Shown here: positions 1-8,964 of the stretch, in pieces
Layout of the letters: every line of letters begins with the position of its first letter
Numbering within the stretch: position 1 is the stretch's first letter
Assembly (NCBI RefSeq): GCF_918378365.1
Contig: NZ_OU912926.1
Location: 1,674,001 to 1,738,000, forward strand
Direction of reading: 5' to 3'
Source of the DNA: Candidatus Nitrotoga arctica
GTDB lineage: Bacteria; Pseudomonadota; Gammaproteobacteria; Burkholderiales; Gallionellaceae
Length of the DNA: 64,000 nt
Notes under the pieces: model-generated
The model's input: the letters and a program-made list of their open reading frames with translations, nothing else
The model's database searches: none
Told to the model about the DNA's origin: nothing
Position numbers and translations under genes: made by a program

Positions 1-222
1 ATAATAGAGGAGAAGCTGTCTGGATTTTGTGTAAACAGAATAGGTGGTACATGAACGACTGCATAAATAATTGAATCGGTGATAATTATATGGGGTTGCG
101 ACTACGACAAATTATCAGCTGATAGATGTCATCTGTTTAAGGGGTAAGCAGCTGTGTGGTGGGCCACCAAGTTCAAATTGGGTATTCGACAGGAAATTGA
201 CGGCCACACGGGAAAATAGATG

Positions 223-249
223 CAAATCGGCTTACGCAAGCCCCATTTG
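223..249 (-). terminator. weak hairpin after the 261-806 gene
   Basis: An imperfect inverted repeat (arms around CAAATCGGCTT and AAGCCCCATTTG, loop ACGC) lies about 12 bases past the stop codon of the minus-strand gene at 261-806. On the minus strand it is followed by an A/T-rich stretch rather than a clean run of T. It is a plausible but weak intrinsic terminator. Confidence 0.3.
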
Positions 250-260
250 AAAATTTACGC

Positions 261-806
261 TCAGTTGGAAATGTTTATAATACCTTCAACGAACCCTAGT
301 CCCGTACCAATATGAGACATTCCGTCCGCGTCGCCCAATCCGCTTACCCCCTTGAAGCGACCCGTTCCTCCTGTTATTGTGAGTTTAAAGTTCTGATACT
401 CAAAGATAAGTGGATCATCGTTTGGATCCTCGGTTTGACTAAAGTCAGTAGAATAAAGAGCAGTGATGGTGTTGTTTTTACCAGCAGAAAGCGTCAAATT
501 TCCTTTAGCCGTAAAATGTGAAGCATCCAACTGAGCAATGCAATCATTGGCTGTCAGAGAAAGCACACCTAAACGTTCCCTTTTTCCTTTCACAGTAATC
601 GAGCCAGTCCCTACCCCAGTAATCGTGCCACCGTAATAAGAAAAAGGAGCACACTCCGCTTTTGGACCTGGAACTTCGTACGTACCCAAGGCAAATTCTA
701 TGGTTGCCTGTTTTGAATTAGTTCCAGCAACTGCACTTAGAGGAGAAATAATCGCAGCAAATAGTAGTGCAAATACTTGCAGCTTAATAAAATTATGGGT
801 AGTCAT
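261..806 (-). CDS. secreted protein, allene-oxide-cyclase-barrel-like
   Basis: The 181-residue product starts with a clear Sec signal peptide (hydrophobic stretch about residues 10-27, cleavage likely after AVA). The body is rich in beta-strand pattern, Gly and Thr. Near residues 145-160 it carries the motif GGTGRFKGVSGLGDADG, which is common in bacterial secreted proteins annotated as having an allene oxide cyclase or dirigent-like barrel. The product is probably exported to the periplasm or outside the cell. No catalytic residues can be assigned and the substrate is unknown. The gene stands alone. A weak hairpin follows its stop. The barrel assignment rests on the motif only. Confidence 0.6.
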   Translation of the reverse strand: MTTHNFIKLQVFALLFAAIISPLSAVAGTNSKQATIEFALGTYEVPGPKAECAPFSYYGGTITGVGTGSITVKGKRERLGVLSLTANDCIAQLDASHFTAKGNLTLSAGKNNTITALYSTDFSQTEDPNDDPLIFEYQNFKLTITGGTGRFKGVSGLGDADGMSHIGTGLGFVEGIINISN

Positions 807-1054
807 GGATATTCCTTTATTTTATTGTTGATCAGAGGTTATCGTCTAGCTTGAGAAAAATATTGTTTGAATCGGCGGATCATTCATTAAGATTGGGTTT
901 TCATGAGAGGGATTGATATCGTATGCGGTGATTTTTTAATAAGTTGAGGTTTGGAAGAAGTCCTTAGATACGGGGCACTTAATCACTAATGTATTATCTT
1001 TCATATTATAGAGAAGAATCTGTGCGGTACCGAACTTACGAAGCAGGCTAAGCA

Positions 1055-1576
1055 TCAATAAGTTATTGCCTTCCACGCCCCTAATTTCTCATCAAAGGAA
1101 GTTGCAGCATTCGCTGGACTAGTTGAAGGCAGGCGAATATATTCGATATCTGAGGAGTTTTGAAGAAATGGTTGCACAAGTTTCATGTACAGACTTTCCG
1201 CTTTAGCTCCGTTAAAACACACCCTATGAATGTGCGGATGATTTTCAAAAAAGCTCGCAAAATCGTTTAGCATGATCGTGTCATGGTCTATATCAGAATC
1301 GAGACTGCTCTCCCGCCTGCATGACTTCAAAACGTCCCAGAGTGCAATTCTTGCCGCAATAATTGATGATGTTCTGGCTTCATAAGAATTTACGTCCTTG
1401 CCGCCAAGAATTTCCCTAATAATCTTCCAGAATACATTTCGTGGATGTGCATAATACTGCTGTGCGTGCAAGGAGGCCTTGCCTGGCATCGTGCCAAGGA
1501 TAAGGACGCTTGAATTATTTCTTTCGATTGGGGGAAAGCTATGAATGTGAGCTATTGGAGGATCTTCAATAATCAT
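1055..1576 (-). CDS. hypoxanthine-DNA (deoxyinosine) glycosylase
   Basis: The product resembles the small DNA-deoxyinosine glycosylases of the uracil-DNA glycosylase superfamily, which excise hypoxanthine left by adenine deamination. The visible family motifs are FPPI followed by LILGTMPGKASL near the N-terminus, then YYAHPRNVFWKI, and the C-terminal LPSTSPANAA that corresponds to the DNA-contacting loop. I place the start at the internal ATG at 1576 (173 residues), because family members begin only a short way before FPPI. The frame stays open upstream to an ATG at 1660 and a TTG at 1684, neither with a clear ribosome binding site. The gene stands alone and is more AT-rich than the core genes further along. 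Confidence 0.75.
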   Translation of the reverse strand: MIIEDPPIAHIHSFPPIERNNSSVLILGTMPGKASLHAQQYYAHPRNVFWKIIREILGGKDVNSYEARTSSIIAARIALWDVLKSCRRESSLDSDIDHDTIMLNDFASFFENHPHIHRVCFNGAKAESLYMKLVQPFLQNSSDIEYIRLPSTSPANAATSFDEKLGAWKAITY

Positions 1577-1893
1577 TTGGTCGTTTGAAGCTTTCTTATT
1601 CCTATCAAAATAACATGGAGTTACTGATTTCCAGAAGAAGTTGTGTTTATTACAAGCCATCAATCTAAAAATTAATTTAACCAATCCTGTGATGCATACA
1701 TGAGTGCTATGCAGTTAATTTTATTAGGAGAAAATCAAGAGGATTCCTTATATCTTTAAGATAGCTCTAACCGTTTTTCTGGTTTCAATATTGTAAATAT
1801 AATATAAATGAATTTTATATGTAAACATAGAACTTGATAAGCTATCGAAGAAAACAGCACGGCTTATAAATCAACAAACTTAAGGAGTATCAC
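1577..1893. other. AT-rich intergenic region
   Basis: No convincing gene is seen in this 317-base stretch between two divergent genes. It is strongly AT-rich around 1780-1860 and ends in a good ribosome binding site (AAGGAG) for the AIM24-type gene at 1894, so it probably carries that gene's promoter. Confidence 0.5.
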
Positions 1894-2709
1894 ATGGCAA
1901 TGGATGTTATCGACTACCAAATTTACGGATCAGAAATGCAATTCGTAGAGATCGAACTTGATCCTGAGGAATCCGCCGTAGGCGAAGCCAGTTCCATGAT
2001 GTACATGGAAGATGGCATTGATATGGACACGATATTCGGTGATGGCTCGGCGCAACAGTCTGGTATTTTTGGCAAGCTGCTAGGGGCTGGTAAACGCGTG
2101 CTCACCGGCGAATCCTTGTTCACCACTGTTTATACAAACAAAGGCTCCGGAAAAAAGAAAGTTGCGTTCGGCGCGCCCTATCCAGGGAAACTGTTGCCGA
2201 TGGATCTGTCCAAACTCGGTGGTTCTCTTATTTGTCAGAAAGACGCCTTTCTATGCGCTGCCAAAGGGGTTTCGCTGTCAATCGCATTTCAGAAAAAACT
2301 GGGTGCCGGATTTTTTGGCGGCGAAGGCTTCATTATGCAAAAACTGGAAGGTGATGGTTTAGCATTCATTCATGCCGGTGGCACCATGATGAAGCGCGAT
2401 TTAGCACCGGGTGAAACGCTACGCGTTGACACCGGTTGCCTAGTAGCAATGCAACCTACCGTAGACTACGATATTCAATATGTGGGCAAGATCAAGACCG
2501 CGTTATTTGGAGGCGAAGGTCTATTTTTCGCCGTATTACGTGGGCCAGGTATGGTCATCATCCAATCCTTACCATTCAATCGACTGGCCTCGCGCATTTT
2601 TGCCGCAGCACCAAAAAGTAGTGGTGTAGCTAGCGCATTTGGTTTGGGTAGTGGCGGTGGACGTGAGGAAGGCGGCATCTTGGGGGGTATATTTAATGGC
2701 GATAACTAA
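1894..2709 (+). CDS. AIM24/TIGR00266 family protein
   Basis: This 271-residue protein belongs to the AIM24 (formerly DUF124, TIGR00266) family. Its Gly-rich segments fit that family's beta-sandwich repeats: [27 protein letters not shown] in the middle (about residues 138-164) and a second [23 protein letters not shown] repeat (about 204-228). The C-terminal 30 residues are a Gly/Ser-rich tail. The biochemical role of the bacterial family is not established. AAGGAG lies 8-9 bases before the ATG. The M48 peptidase gene follows after 28 bases on the same strand, which suggests co-transcription and perhaps a joint envelope or protein-quality role (inference). Confidence 0.8.
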   Translation: MAMDVIDYQIYGSEMQFVEIELDPEESAVGEASSMMYMEDGIDMDTIFGDGSAQQSGIFGKLLGAGKRVLTGESLFTTVYTNKGSGKKKVAFGAPYPGKLLPMDLSKLGGSLICQKDAFLCAAKGVSLSIAFQKKLGAGFFGGEGFIMQKLEGDGLAFIHAGGTMMKRDLAPGETLRVDTGCLVAMQPTVDYDIQYVGKIKTALFGGEGLFFAVLRGPGMVIIQSLPFNRLASRIFAAAPKSSGVASAFGLGSGGGREEGGILGGIFNGDN

Positions 2710-2737
2710 GCGGTAATTTCAACTATCTCAACTCGAC

Positions 2738-3847
2738 ATGGCTGAACTCAATAAAATCGTAGGGCTTGCTTGGGGGCCAGGATTCCAGAGTACCGGCAGC
2801 CCGGTTGAAGTCTCAATATCGAACTATGGACTGCAACTGACCACGCAGGATGACTACGACGGAACTCCTGCTTGGCGCGACATTTCTGTGCGTAAGGGGG
2901 GATTCAATGACAGTCAAGTGATGATCGAATGGCAGGGGCGTGCTGGGAGTTACATGCTGACAGTCTCGGACATATCATCGGTAGCCACACTTAGAGTACA
3001 ACTTAAGACTGCCCCTCAGAATAAAGAAAATATCAAAACGGCTGGGGCCAAAATACAGGATAGGGCGACTCGCATTTGGTCAAATGCATTCATCTGGGGC
3101 ATATTCGTGTTGCCGATGCTGGTGCTCGTTGCGATTGTATGGGAGCACGAGAGACTTACGACATGGGCCATTTCGCATGTGACTGTGACACAGGAACGCA
3201 AATGGGGCGAGCAAATATTCGCGCTCACCAAGCAGCACTTAACACTGGTCAAAGGCCCGGGCGCCACCATGGTGCGAGAGATAGGTACGCGGCTATCGCA
3301 GGGCTCGGCATATCAATATGAGTTTTACGTGGCGGACGATGCGTCAGTTAACGCCTTTGCGATGCCCGGGGGGTTCATCGTAATAAATACCGGGTTACTG
3401 GCACTTGCCGATAATGCTGAACAGGTAGCGGGGGTTATTGCGCATGAAATTCAGCACGTGGAAAAACGTCACAGTCTGAATGGCATGGTGAAATCAGCAG
3501 GTCTGATGGTAACTGCCAGCATGGTGTTCGGCGATCTCAGCGGTGTGGCTTCACTTGGCTCTGCTTTGATCAAGTATAAGTTTTCACGTCAACATGAAGC
3601 AGAAGCGGACATCGAAGGTCTCAAAGCCTTGGTTGTCTCTGGCATTTCACCCATAGGAATGCGTGATTTTTTTCGAAAAATGAGCCAAAAAGAGACGCTT
3701 AATCTGGAATGGTTCTCGTCTCATCCTGCAAGCAACGACCGCTTCATGTCGCTTGATACAGCCATTAAAGCGTTACTACCAGCAACTGTCGCGGCCAAGC
3801 CATTGCCTTATGATTACACAGTGATAAAAGCGGTACTTTTAAAATAG
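2738..3847 (+). CDS. membrane-anchored M48 family metallopeptidase
   Basis: The 369-residue protein has three parts: an N-terminal soluble domain of about 110 residues, one membrane segment at about 117-135 (IWGIFVLPMLVLVAIVW) and a C-terminal M48 peptidase domain. The zinc motif HEIQH is at about 236-240, inside the helix VIAHEIQHVEKRHS. A downstream EAEAD helix supplies the expected third ligand, and the motif NAFAMPGGFIVINTGLL precedes the helix as in Ste24/HtpX-type and BepA-like enzymes. The domain order fits Oma1-like bacterial M48 proteins that degrade or refold damaged envelope proteins. It follows the AIM24-type gene closely and is probably expressed with it. The substrate is unknown. 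Confidence 0.85.
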   Translation: MAELNKIVGLAWGPGFQSTGSPVEVSISNYGLQLTTQDDYDGTPAWRDISVRKGGFNDSQVMIEWQGRAGSYMLTVSDISSVATLRVQLKTAPQNKENIKTAGAKIQDRATRIWSNAFIWGIFVLPMLVLVAIVWEHERLTTWAISHVTVTQERKWGEQIFALTKQHLTLVKGPGATMVREIGTRLSQGSAYQYEFYVADDASVNAFAMPGGFIVINTGLLALADNAEQVAGVIAHEIQHVEKRHSLNGMVKSAGLMVTASMVFGDLSGVASLGSALIKYKFSRQHEAEADIEGLKALVVSGISPIGMRDFFRKMSQKETLNLEWFSSHPASNDRFMSLDTAIKALLPATVAAKPLPYDYTVIKAVLLK

Positions 3848-3942
3848 TACTCTCTGCACATTTCAAACCAAGTGAGAAAATTTGACAAATGAGTTCCTTG
3901 TTCTTGGGGACGCCATCTTGCATAGCATACTCAAGCAAATAT

Positions 3943-4848
3943 TCAAGGAATGCGTATTTCTGTTTTGTTAGCTGTACCAGTTGCTGTTTGTAGGGGCTGA
4001 TCTTTGTGCGATCCGAACGTATAGGAGTAGATCCGCGTAAATTCCGCGCCCATTAAAAAAATCTGAGCTGAGTAATATATCCATACCAATAAAACAACAA
4101 GCGAACCTGCCGCTCCAAATCCTGAAGCAACGCCACTTCTGCCAATGTAAAACCCGATCAAGAATTTGCCGATCGTAAACAGAAACGCGGTGACCACCGC
4201 ACCAATCCATACATCGCGCCAAGCAATCTTCATTCGTGGCATTAACTTGTAGATCATTGCGAATGCAAGGGTAATTATCAAAAAACTCAGTGTTATATCG
4301 ACTAAATTTGCGAGAAGCCTGAACCCGCCAAATACAGGCTCCCACCATTTTCCTAATGCTGCCAACGCAGCACTAAATATGAGCGAAACAATCAATAAAA
4401 AACCTATCCCCAAGATCATTCCAAAAGAAAGCACTCGCGTGCGGATTAACCCAAATATCCCCGCATCTTCGGTTCTTTTTGGTGCACGCCATATCCTATC
4501 CAGATCGTCCTGTAACTCGGAAAATACTGTAGTTGCACCAACAAGGAGCAAAACTACGCCGATAATAGCGGCAGTTACACTTTCTGCCGGTTTACTCACG
4601 CTTTCGAGCAAACCTTGCACTACCAATGCACCGGTTTTTCCCATTAAGCCCTGTAGCTGAACAAAAATTTCTCCCCTTGCCACATCAACGCCAAAAATAA
4701 GTCCCGCTATAGATATAACAATTAGTAGCAGTGGAGCAATCGAAAACACGGTGTAATAGGCAAGTGCTGCTCCCATGCTGGGTGCATTGTCGTCAATCCA
4801 CGCTGCAAAAGTGGCTTTGATAAGATTAAATATTTGTTTTGTTTTCAT
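3943..4848 (-). CDS. YihY/virulence factor BrkB family membrane protein
   Basis: This is an integral inner-membrane protein of the YihY/BrkB family (older databases wrongly call it ribonuclease BN). The family signatures [20 protein letters not shown] near the N-terminus and [35 protein letters not shown] text near the C-terminus are visible (here [18 protein letters not shown] followed by [14 protein letters not shown]). About six membrane segments can be counted. I chose the ATG at 4848 (301 residues) over the upstream ATG at 4923, because AAGAG lies 7 bases before it and the shorter form matches the family. The function is not established; a transporter role is inferred from topology only. 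The C-terminal tail after [10 protein letters not shown] is short and polar. Confidence 0.85.
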   Translation of the reverse strand: MKTKQIFNLIKATFAAWIDDNAPSMGAALAYYTVFSIAPLLLIVISIAGLIFGVDVARGEIFVQLQGLMGKTGALVVQGLLESVSKPAESVTAAIIGVVLLLVGATTVFSELQDDLDRIWRAPKRTEDAGIFGLIRTRVLSFGMILGIGFLLIVSLIFSAALAALGKWWEPVFGGFRLLANLVDITLSFLIITLAFAMIYKLMPRMKIAWRDVWIGAVVTAFLFTIGKFLIGFYIGRSGVASGFGAAGSLVVLLVWIYYSAQIFLMGAEFTRIYSYTFGSHKDQPLQTATGTANKTEIRIP

Positions 4849-5190
4849 GAGATTGCTCTTAATTATTGCACATCTTTTAGATAACCGGATTTGATACTTA
4901 CGCATGCCAAATTTCCTTGGCATTAAAACTGAATTCCTTAATTTTGAGAAAATTATTTAATTTTTGCGGGTTTAATTTAACGCCTTTTGGGCAAAGGAGG
5001 CTGGTTGAAAGTCAGCGAATTATAAAAGTGCAGATACTATCTCAATATCTATGGATATTATGACAAGACACGCTTACGTGGAAAATTAAGTGGATTATGT
5101 GAGTTTTGTTAAGACAGTCAACGTTGTTATGGCGCTATGCGTTTCTGATTGAAGAGCGACTTCGTCGTTCATTTTTGCAAGAGGGCTATA
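4849..5190. other. intergenic region between divergent genes
   Basis: I see no gene here. The stretch separates the minus-strand YihY gene from the plus-strand ComEA-like gene and presumably holds both promoters. It is AT-rich with no strong hairpin. Confidence 0.4.
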
Positions 5191-5499
5191 ATGAAAAAAT
5201 TGCTACTGACGTTTATTTCACTAATTATTTCTACCAGCATGGCGATGGCTACTGTGAATTTGAATACGGCCACCAAGGATGATCTAGATGGAGTTAAGGG
5301 TATAGGCCCGGTGAAGGCTCAATCGATCATCGATTACCGTAAAAAGAATGGTTCATTCAAGAGCGTGGATGAATTAGAAAATGTTAAAGGTTTTGGTAGC
5401 AAGTCGGTAAAAAAACTACGTTCCGAGTTGACAGTGGCCGGTATTTCTCCTGCTAACAAGCCAGTGGCAGTTAAAGCAACCGACAAAAAAACAAAGTGA
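5191..5499 (+). CDS. ComEA-like helix-hairpin-helix DNA-binding protein
   Basis: The 102-residue product has a Sec signal peptide (residues 1-20, ending SMAMA). Two helix-hairpin-helix units follow: VNLNTATKDDLDGVKGIGP, typical of ComEA, and then VKGFGSKSVKKLRSEL. Exported proteins of this kind bind double-stranded DNA in the periplasm and are linked to DNA uptake, although small single copies are also widespread without a proven competence role. The start is the ATG at 5191, preceded by GAGGG. The frame extends to a TTG at 5149 but that would bury the signal peptide. The C-terminal 20 residues are Lys-rich. No other competence gene is adjacent. Confidence 0.85.
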   Translation: MKKLLLTFISLIISTSMAMATVNLNTATKDDLDGVKGIGPVKAQSIIDYRKKNGSFKSVDELENVKGFGSKSVKKLRSELTVAGISPANKPVAVKATDKKTK

Positions 5500-5650
5500 A
5501 AAATAATTTATAGTTGAGATTTTATTTACGCCTGCAACGATGATACCGGTAAGTATTGGGTTGTTTTGCTTTTCTCCATTATTAGGTCAGATAACATTGA
5601 CCCCGGTCACCTAAAGCTATACAAGATTTTATTTAAGTTTTAGATGTAGC

Positions 5651-5698
5651 ACAAATAACAACCCCGTCCCGCGTGAGCTTGACGGGGTTGTTATTTGT
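5651..5698. terminator. 18-bp perfect inverted repeat, bidirectional terminator candidate
   Basis: Bases 5651-5668 and 5681-5698 are exact reverse complements (arms ACAAATAACAACCCCGTC and its complement) around a 12-base loop. The inner part is GC-rich and the outer part AT-rich, so it looks like an intrinsic terminator readable from both strands. It sits 150 bases after the comEA-like stop and 48 bases before cysM. No equivalent repeat was noticed elsewhere in the window. Confidence 0.65.
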
Positions 5699-5745
5699 AC
5701 CTGTATGTAATGGTAAGATAATACCTTTGTTTCAGGAACATATAG

Positions 5746-6633
5746 ATGTACCACACTATTGAACATTTTGTTGGCAACACGCCGCTGGTCCGGCTAAAAC
5801 GTATTCCCGGTGTAACGAGTAATGTGCTGTTGGCTAAGCTGGAAGGCAACAATCCAGCGGGCTCGGTGAAAGATCGTCCGGCGCTCTCAATGATCATGCA
5901 GGCCGAAAAACGCGGTGACATTAAACCGGGTGACACGCTAATAGAAGCAACCAGTGGCAATACCGGCATTGCGCTTGCGATGGTAGCGGCCATGCGAGGC
6001 TATAAGATGATACTGGTGATGCCTGAAAACCAGAGTATCGAGCGTCGGCAGAGCATGCGCGCCTATGGCGCGGAATTGGTGCTGACATCCAAAGAGGGCA
6101 GCATGGAATTGGCGCGGGATATGGCAGAGAAGCTACGCGACGAAGGGCGCGGGGTCATCCTCGACCAATTCGCTAACGGGGACAATCCTCTGGCTCATTA
6201 TCAAGGCACCGCACCGGAAATTTGGCGAGACACGCAGGGCGGTATCACTCATTTTATTAGCAGTATGGGCACCACCGGCACAATCATGGGTTGTTCGCGC
6301 TATTTCAAGGAAAAAAATCCCCACATTCAAATCATCGGCGCACAACCGGAAGAAGGTGCGCAAATCCCCGGCATTCGCAAATGGCCTGAAGCTTACCTTC
6401 CAAAAATTTATGATACTAAGCGTGTAGATAAGTTAGAGAACGTTGGTCAACAAGAGGCGGAAGAAATGACACGTCGCTTGGCGAGCGAGGAAGGCATTTT
6501 TTGTGGCATCTCATCCGGCGGCGCACTGGCAGTGGCGCTACGCGTAGCACAGACGGTGGAGAACGCAACCATCGTGTTCATTGTGTGTGATCGAGGAGAT
6601 CGCTATTTGAGTACAGGTGTGTTTCCGGCGTGA
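5746..6633 (+). CDS. cysM: cysteine synthase B (O-acetylserine sulfhydrylase)
   Basis: The 295-residue PLP enzyme makes L-cysteine from O-acetylserine and sulfide (CysM-type enzymes also accept thiosulfate). The PLP-binding lysine is K42 in NPAGSVKDRPA. The substrate loop EATSGNTGIALA and the phosphate-binding loop SSMGTTGTIMG are present, as is the C-terminal GISSGGALA. The short N-terminus and the lack of the long CysK-type C-terminal region favour CysM. It is a single gene behind a strong inverted repeat, facing the convergent ABC-F gene. AGGAAC upstream of the ATG is an acceptable ribosome binding site. Confidence 0.92.
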   Translation: MYHTIEHFVGNTPLVRLKRIPGVTSNVLLAKLEGNNPAGSVKDRPALSMIMQAEKRGDIKPGDTLIEATSGNTGIALAMVAAMRGYKMILVMPENQSIERRQSMRAYGAELVLTSKEGSMELARDMAEKLRDEGRGVILDQFANGDNPLAHYQGTAPEIWRDTQGGITHFISSMGTTGTIMGCSRYFKEKNPHIQIIGAQPEEGAQIPGIRKWPEAYLPKIYDTKRVDKLENVGQQEAEEMTRRLASEEGIFCGISSGGALAVALRVAQTVENATIVFIVCDRGDRYLSTGVFPA

Positions 6634-6679
6634 TGTGCTTGCTTCTGTGGGATTGAAAAGGTTCTTGCGGTGATCGGAA

Positions 6680-8545
6680 CTAGATTCCTTCTTCCATAGC
6701 CATTTCAAGAGCCATTTCAAGTTCAAGCCAGCTTTCCTCCAATTCGGCCACTTTTTTTTCAAAGGTTGTATACAGGGTGTTCAGCTTGATGATTTCTTCA
6801 CGGTCAGGATTGACATAGGTAGCTGGATCGGCCAACTGGCGGTTGACTTCGGCCAGTTCCGCCTGAGCTTTTGACAGCGCAGCTTCGAGTTTGGATTGTT
6901 TCGATAGAAGTGCTTTCTTATTTGGCTTGGCTGCAGTTGACTGGCGCGATTTTTCTGTTTGAACTTGAGTGGTTTCGCGCGGGCGGCGTGTTTCTATCCA
7001 ATTTTTGTAGTCTTCCAAGTCACCATCAAACAGTTTGGCATTGCCATCCGCAACCAGCCATAACTCGTCGGCTACGGCGCGGATCAGGCTGCGATCGTGA
7101 GACACTAATACCACTGCGCCAGTGTATTCCTCCAGCGCCAGCGTGAGGGCATCGCGCATGTCCAGATCGAGATGATTGGTGGGTTCGTCGAGTAACAATA
7201 AATGCGGCTTCTGCCAAGCTAAAAGGGCCAGCGCCAAACGGCTTTTTTCGCCACCGGAAAAGCTTGATACCGGGCGATCTTCGCTGTCTCCAGCTAGACC
7301 GAAGCGACCGAGAAAGGTGCGCAGTACCAGTGTCGTGACTTTAGGCGCCAACTTTTCCATGTGTTGCAAAGGCGTAGCCGCACTGTCCAAGTTTTCCAGT
7401 TGATGCTGGGCGAAGTAACCGATGCGGATGTCCGGCGTGATTTCCAGCTGACCCAAGGTGGGCTTAAGCTCGCCCACTAACAGCTTGATCAAGGTGGATT
7501 TCCCGGCGCCGTTCGGCCCAAGCAGGGCGATGCGCGCGCCCGCTCGCAGTACCAAGTCGACGTTATGAAATAGGGCTTTGTCACCATAACTAAAGCCCAT
7601 TTTATCGGCACGCAGTAATAAGTCGGGGCTACGCTCCGGCGCCTCGATTTCCAGTTCGAAATGACCGTCGGTAATATGGGCCGGGGCGATGCGCGTGAGC
7701 CGTTCCAGCGCTTTAACGCGGCTCTGTGCTTGTTTGGCCTTGGTTGCTTTGGCACTAAAGCGGCGGACAAAATCTTCCAAGTGCGCGATTTTTTCCTGCT
7801 GCTGGTGAAAAGCTTGATTTTGCTGCGCTATGCGCTCGGCGCGGGCGCGCTCGAAGTCGTCGTAGTTTCCGGTGTAGCTATCAATCACTTGGTTGTGGAC
7901 ATGAGCGATGCGATTGACACAGGCATTAAGAAATTCGCGGTCATGCGAAACCAGAATAAGGCTGCCGGGGTAACGTGCAAGGTATTGTTCAAGCCAGAGG
8001 ATCGCTTCCAGATCGAGGTGGTTGGTGGGTTCGTCCAGCAACAGCAAATCGGCTCTATGCATTAGCGCGCGGGCTAGATTCAAACGCATGCGCCAACCTC
8101 CGGAAAAGCTGCTGACCGGACGCTCCAGCGTGTCGTTGGCAAAACCTAATCCGTTCAGCAGTTGAGCGGCACGGGCTTTGGCCACGTAGCCATTAATTGC
8201 TTCGTAGCGGTGCTGAGCCTCGAACCAGGTTGGATCATGCTGTTCTCGCGCCATATTTTTTTCAAGCTCACGCAACTCCACGTCACCGTCGAGCACGAAT
8301 TCCAAAGCGGGCTGATCCGAGTTGGCGATTTCCTGCTCGACAAAAGCGATTGTCTTGCCGGATTGCAGTGAGATTTCGCCGCTGTCCGGCAAAACTTCGC
8401 CGCGAATAAGACGAAATAGCGTGGATTTGCCGCAGCCATTTTTGCCTACCAACCCGATACGTTGACTGGCGTAAGCCTGAAAATTTACTTGCTGCAGTAG
8501 CGTAGTGCCGCCCTGCAGGTACGTCAGATTTTGAATGTTTAGCAT
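6680..8545 (-). CDS. ABC-F family ATPase (YheS-like)
   Basis: This soluble protein has two ABC domains in one chain and no membrane segment. The first Walker A is GKNGCGKST at about 34-42, with signature SGGWRMRLNLARAL and Walker B LLLLDEPTNHLDLEA. The second half carries GPNGAGKST, SGGEKSRLALALL and LLLLDEPTNHLDLDM. The linker rich in Gln, Lys and Glu and the C-terminal coiled coil (LSKQSKLEAALSKAQAELAE onward) match the YheS subgroup. ABC-F proteins act on ribosomes at the E site to relieve stalling or modulate translation. I chose the ATG at 8545 (621 residues), because MLNIQNLTYLQGG is the normal N-terminus; a further ATG lies 27 bases upstream. Confidence 0.9.
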   Translation of the reverse strand: MLNIQNLTYLQGGTTLLQQVNFQAYASQRIGLVGKNGCGKSTLFRLIRGEVLPDSGEISLQSGKTIAFVEQEIANSDQPALEFVLDGDVELRELEKNMAREQHDPTWFEAQHRYEAINGYVAKARAAQLLNGLGFANDTLERPVSSFSGGWRMRLNLARALMHRADLLLLDEPTNHLDLEAILWLEQYLARYPGSLILVSHDREFLNACVNRIAHVHNQVIDSYTGNYDDFERARAERIAQQNQAFHQQQEKIAHLEDFVRRFSAKATKAKQAQSRVKALERLTRIAPAHITDGHFELEIEAPERSPDLLLRADKMGFSYGDKALFHNVDLVLRAGARIALLGPNGAGKSTLIKLLVGELKPTLGQLEITPDIRIGYFAQHQLENLDSAATPLQHMEKLAPKVTTLVLRTFLGRFGLAGDSEDRPVSSFSGGEKSRLALALLAWQKPHLLLLDEPTNHLDLDMRDALTLALEEYTGAVVLVSHDRSLIRAVADELWLVADGNAKLFDGDLEDYKNWIETRRPRETTQVQTEKSRQSTAAKPNKKALLSKQSKLEAALSKAQAELAEVNRQLADPATYVNPDREEIIKLNTLYTTFEKKVAELEESWLELEMALEMAMEEGI

Positions 8546-8861
8546 GGTGTCATGATAACAGACGTGCCACACCTTAAATATTAGAGCGACAGCTGGGTTA
8601 GTCTGTCCGATTGCGGCTATTTATTACTGGCAGCAATGTGCCATTTTCAGATGGTCGATATGTCATGGGGACGGACCGCCTTCGGCCATTGTTGCCGGTG
8701 ACGTCCAGATGAAACTACGACCAGTAAGCAGCCTTCAGCGGTCATAGGCGCTGAAATCATTCAGAACGGCTGCTTTCTTGAAACCCGACTGCGTGTTTTC
8801 GACACACTGCTGTCCTTCACAGCTAACATCGCGAATGACTGCTTCGCGCTGTACAACAGAT
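8546..8861. other. non-coding flank of the attC site
   Basis: No gene is seen here. The stretch contains several short motifs built on AAGCAGNCNTTC-like words (for example around 8718-8735 and 8760-8775, both strands). I regard it as decayed or non-coding DNA bordering the island. Confidence 0.35.
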
Positions 8862-8929
8862 ATTCAACGTGGAGGTCACCGGCGCTGCGCGGCTTTATTG
8901 CGCAGCGTCGGGTGGCCGCAGGGTTAAAC
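8862..8929 (-). other. integron attC-like recombination site
   Basis: On the minus strand this 68-base element begins with GTTTAAC, which fits the R'' consensus RYYYAAC. It ends with GTTGAAT, which fits the R' consensus GTTRRRY. Between them are near-complementary L'' and L' arms (GGCCACC and GGTGACC), separated from the R boxes by unpaired five-base spacers (CCTGC and TCCAC). A central stem, GACGCTGCGC against GCGCAGCGC, carries a short loop. The order R''-L''-stem-L'-R', the imperfect pairing and the segment CCGGTGACCTCCACGTTGAAT-like end match attC sites of proteobacterial integron cassettes. It sits 36 bases after the metalloprotease stop codon, in the correct orientation. No integrase gene is present. 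Confidence 0.7.
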
Positions 8930-8964
8930 GCCTGAATCATTCAAAGTAAATACGGTTACCAGTT

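Noticed and set aside
7661..8065. 134-codon plus-strand frame
   Set aside because: It is antisense to the ABC-F ATPase, whose Walker and signature motifs are intact.
8640..8860. possible second attC or insertion-sequence remnant
   Set aside because: Only short scattered words are present; I found no paired RYYYAAC/GTTRRRY boxes or terminal inverted repeats.
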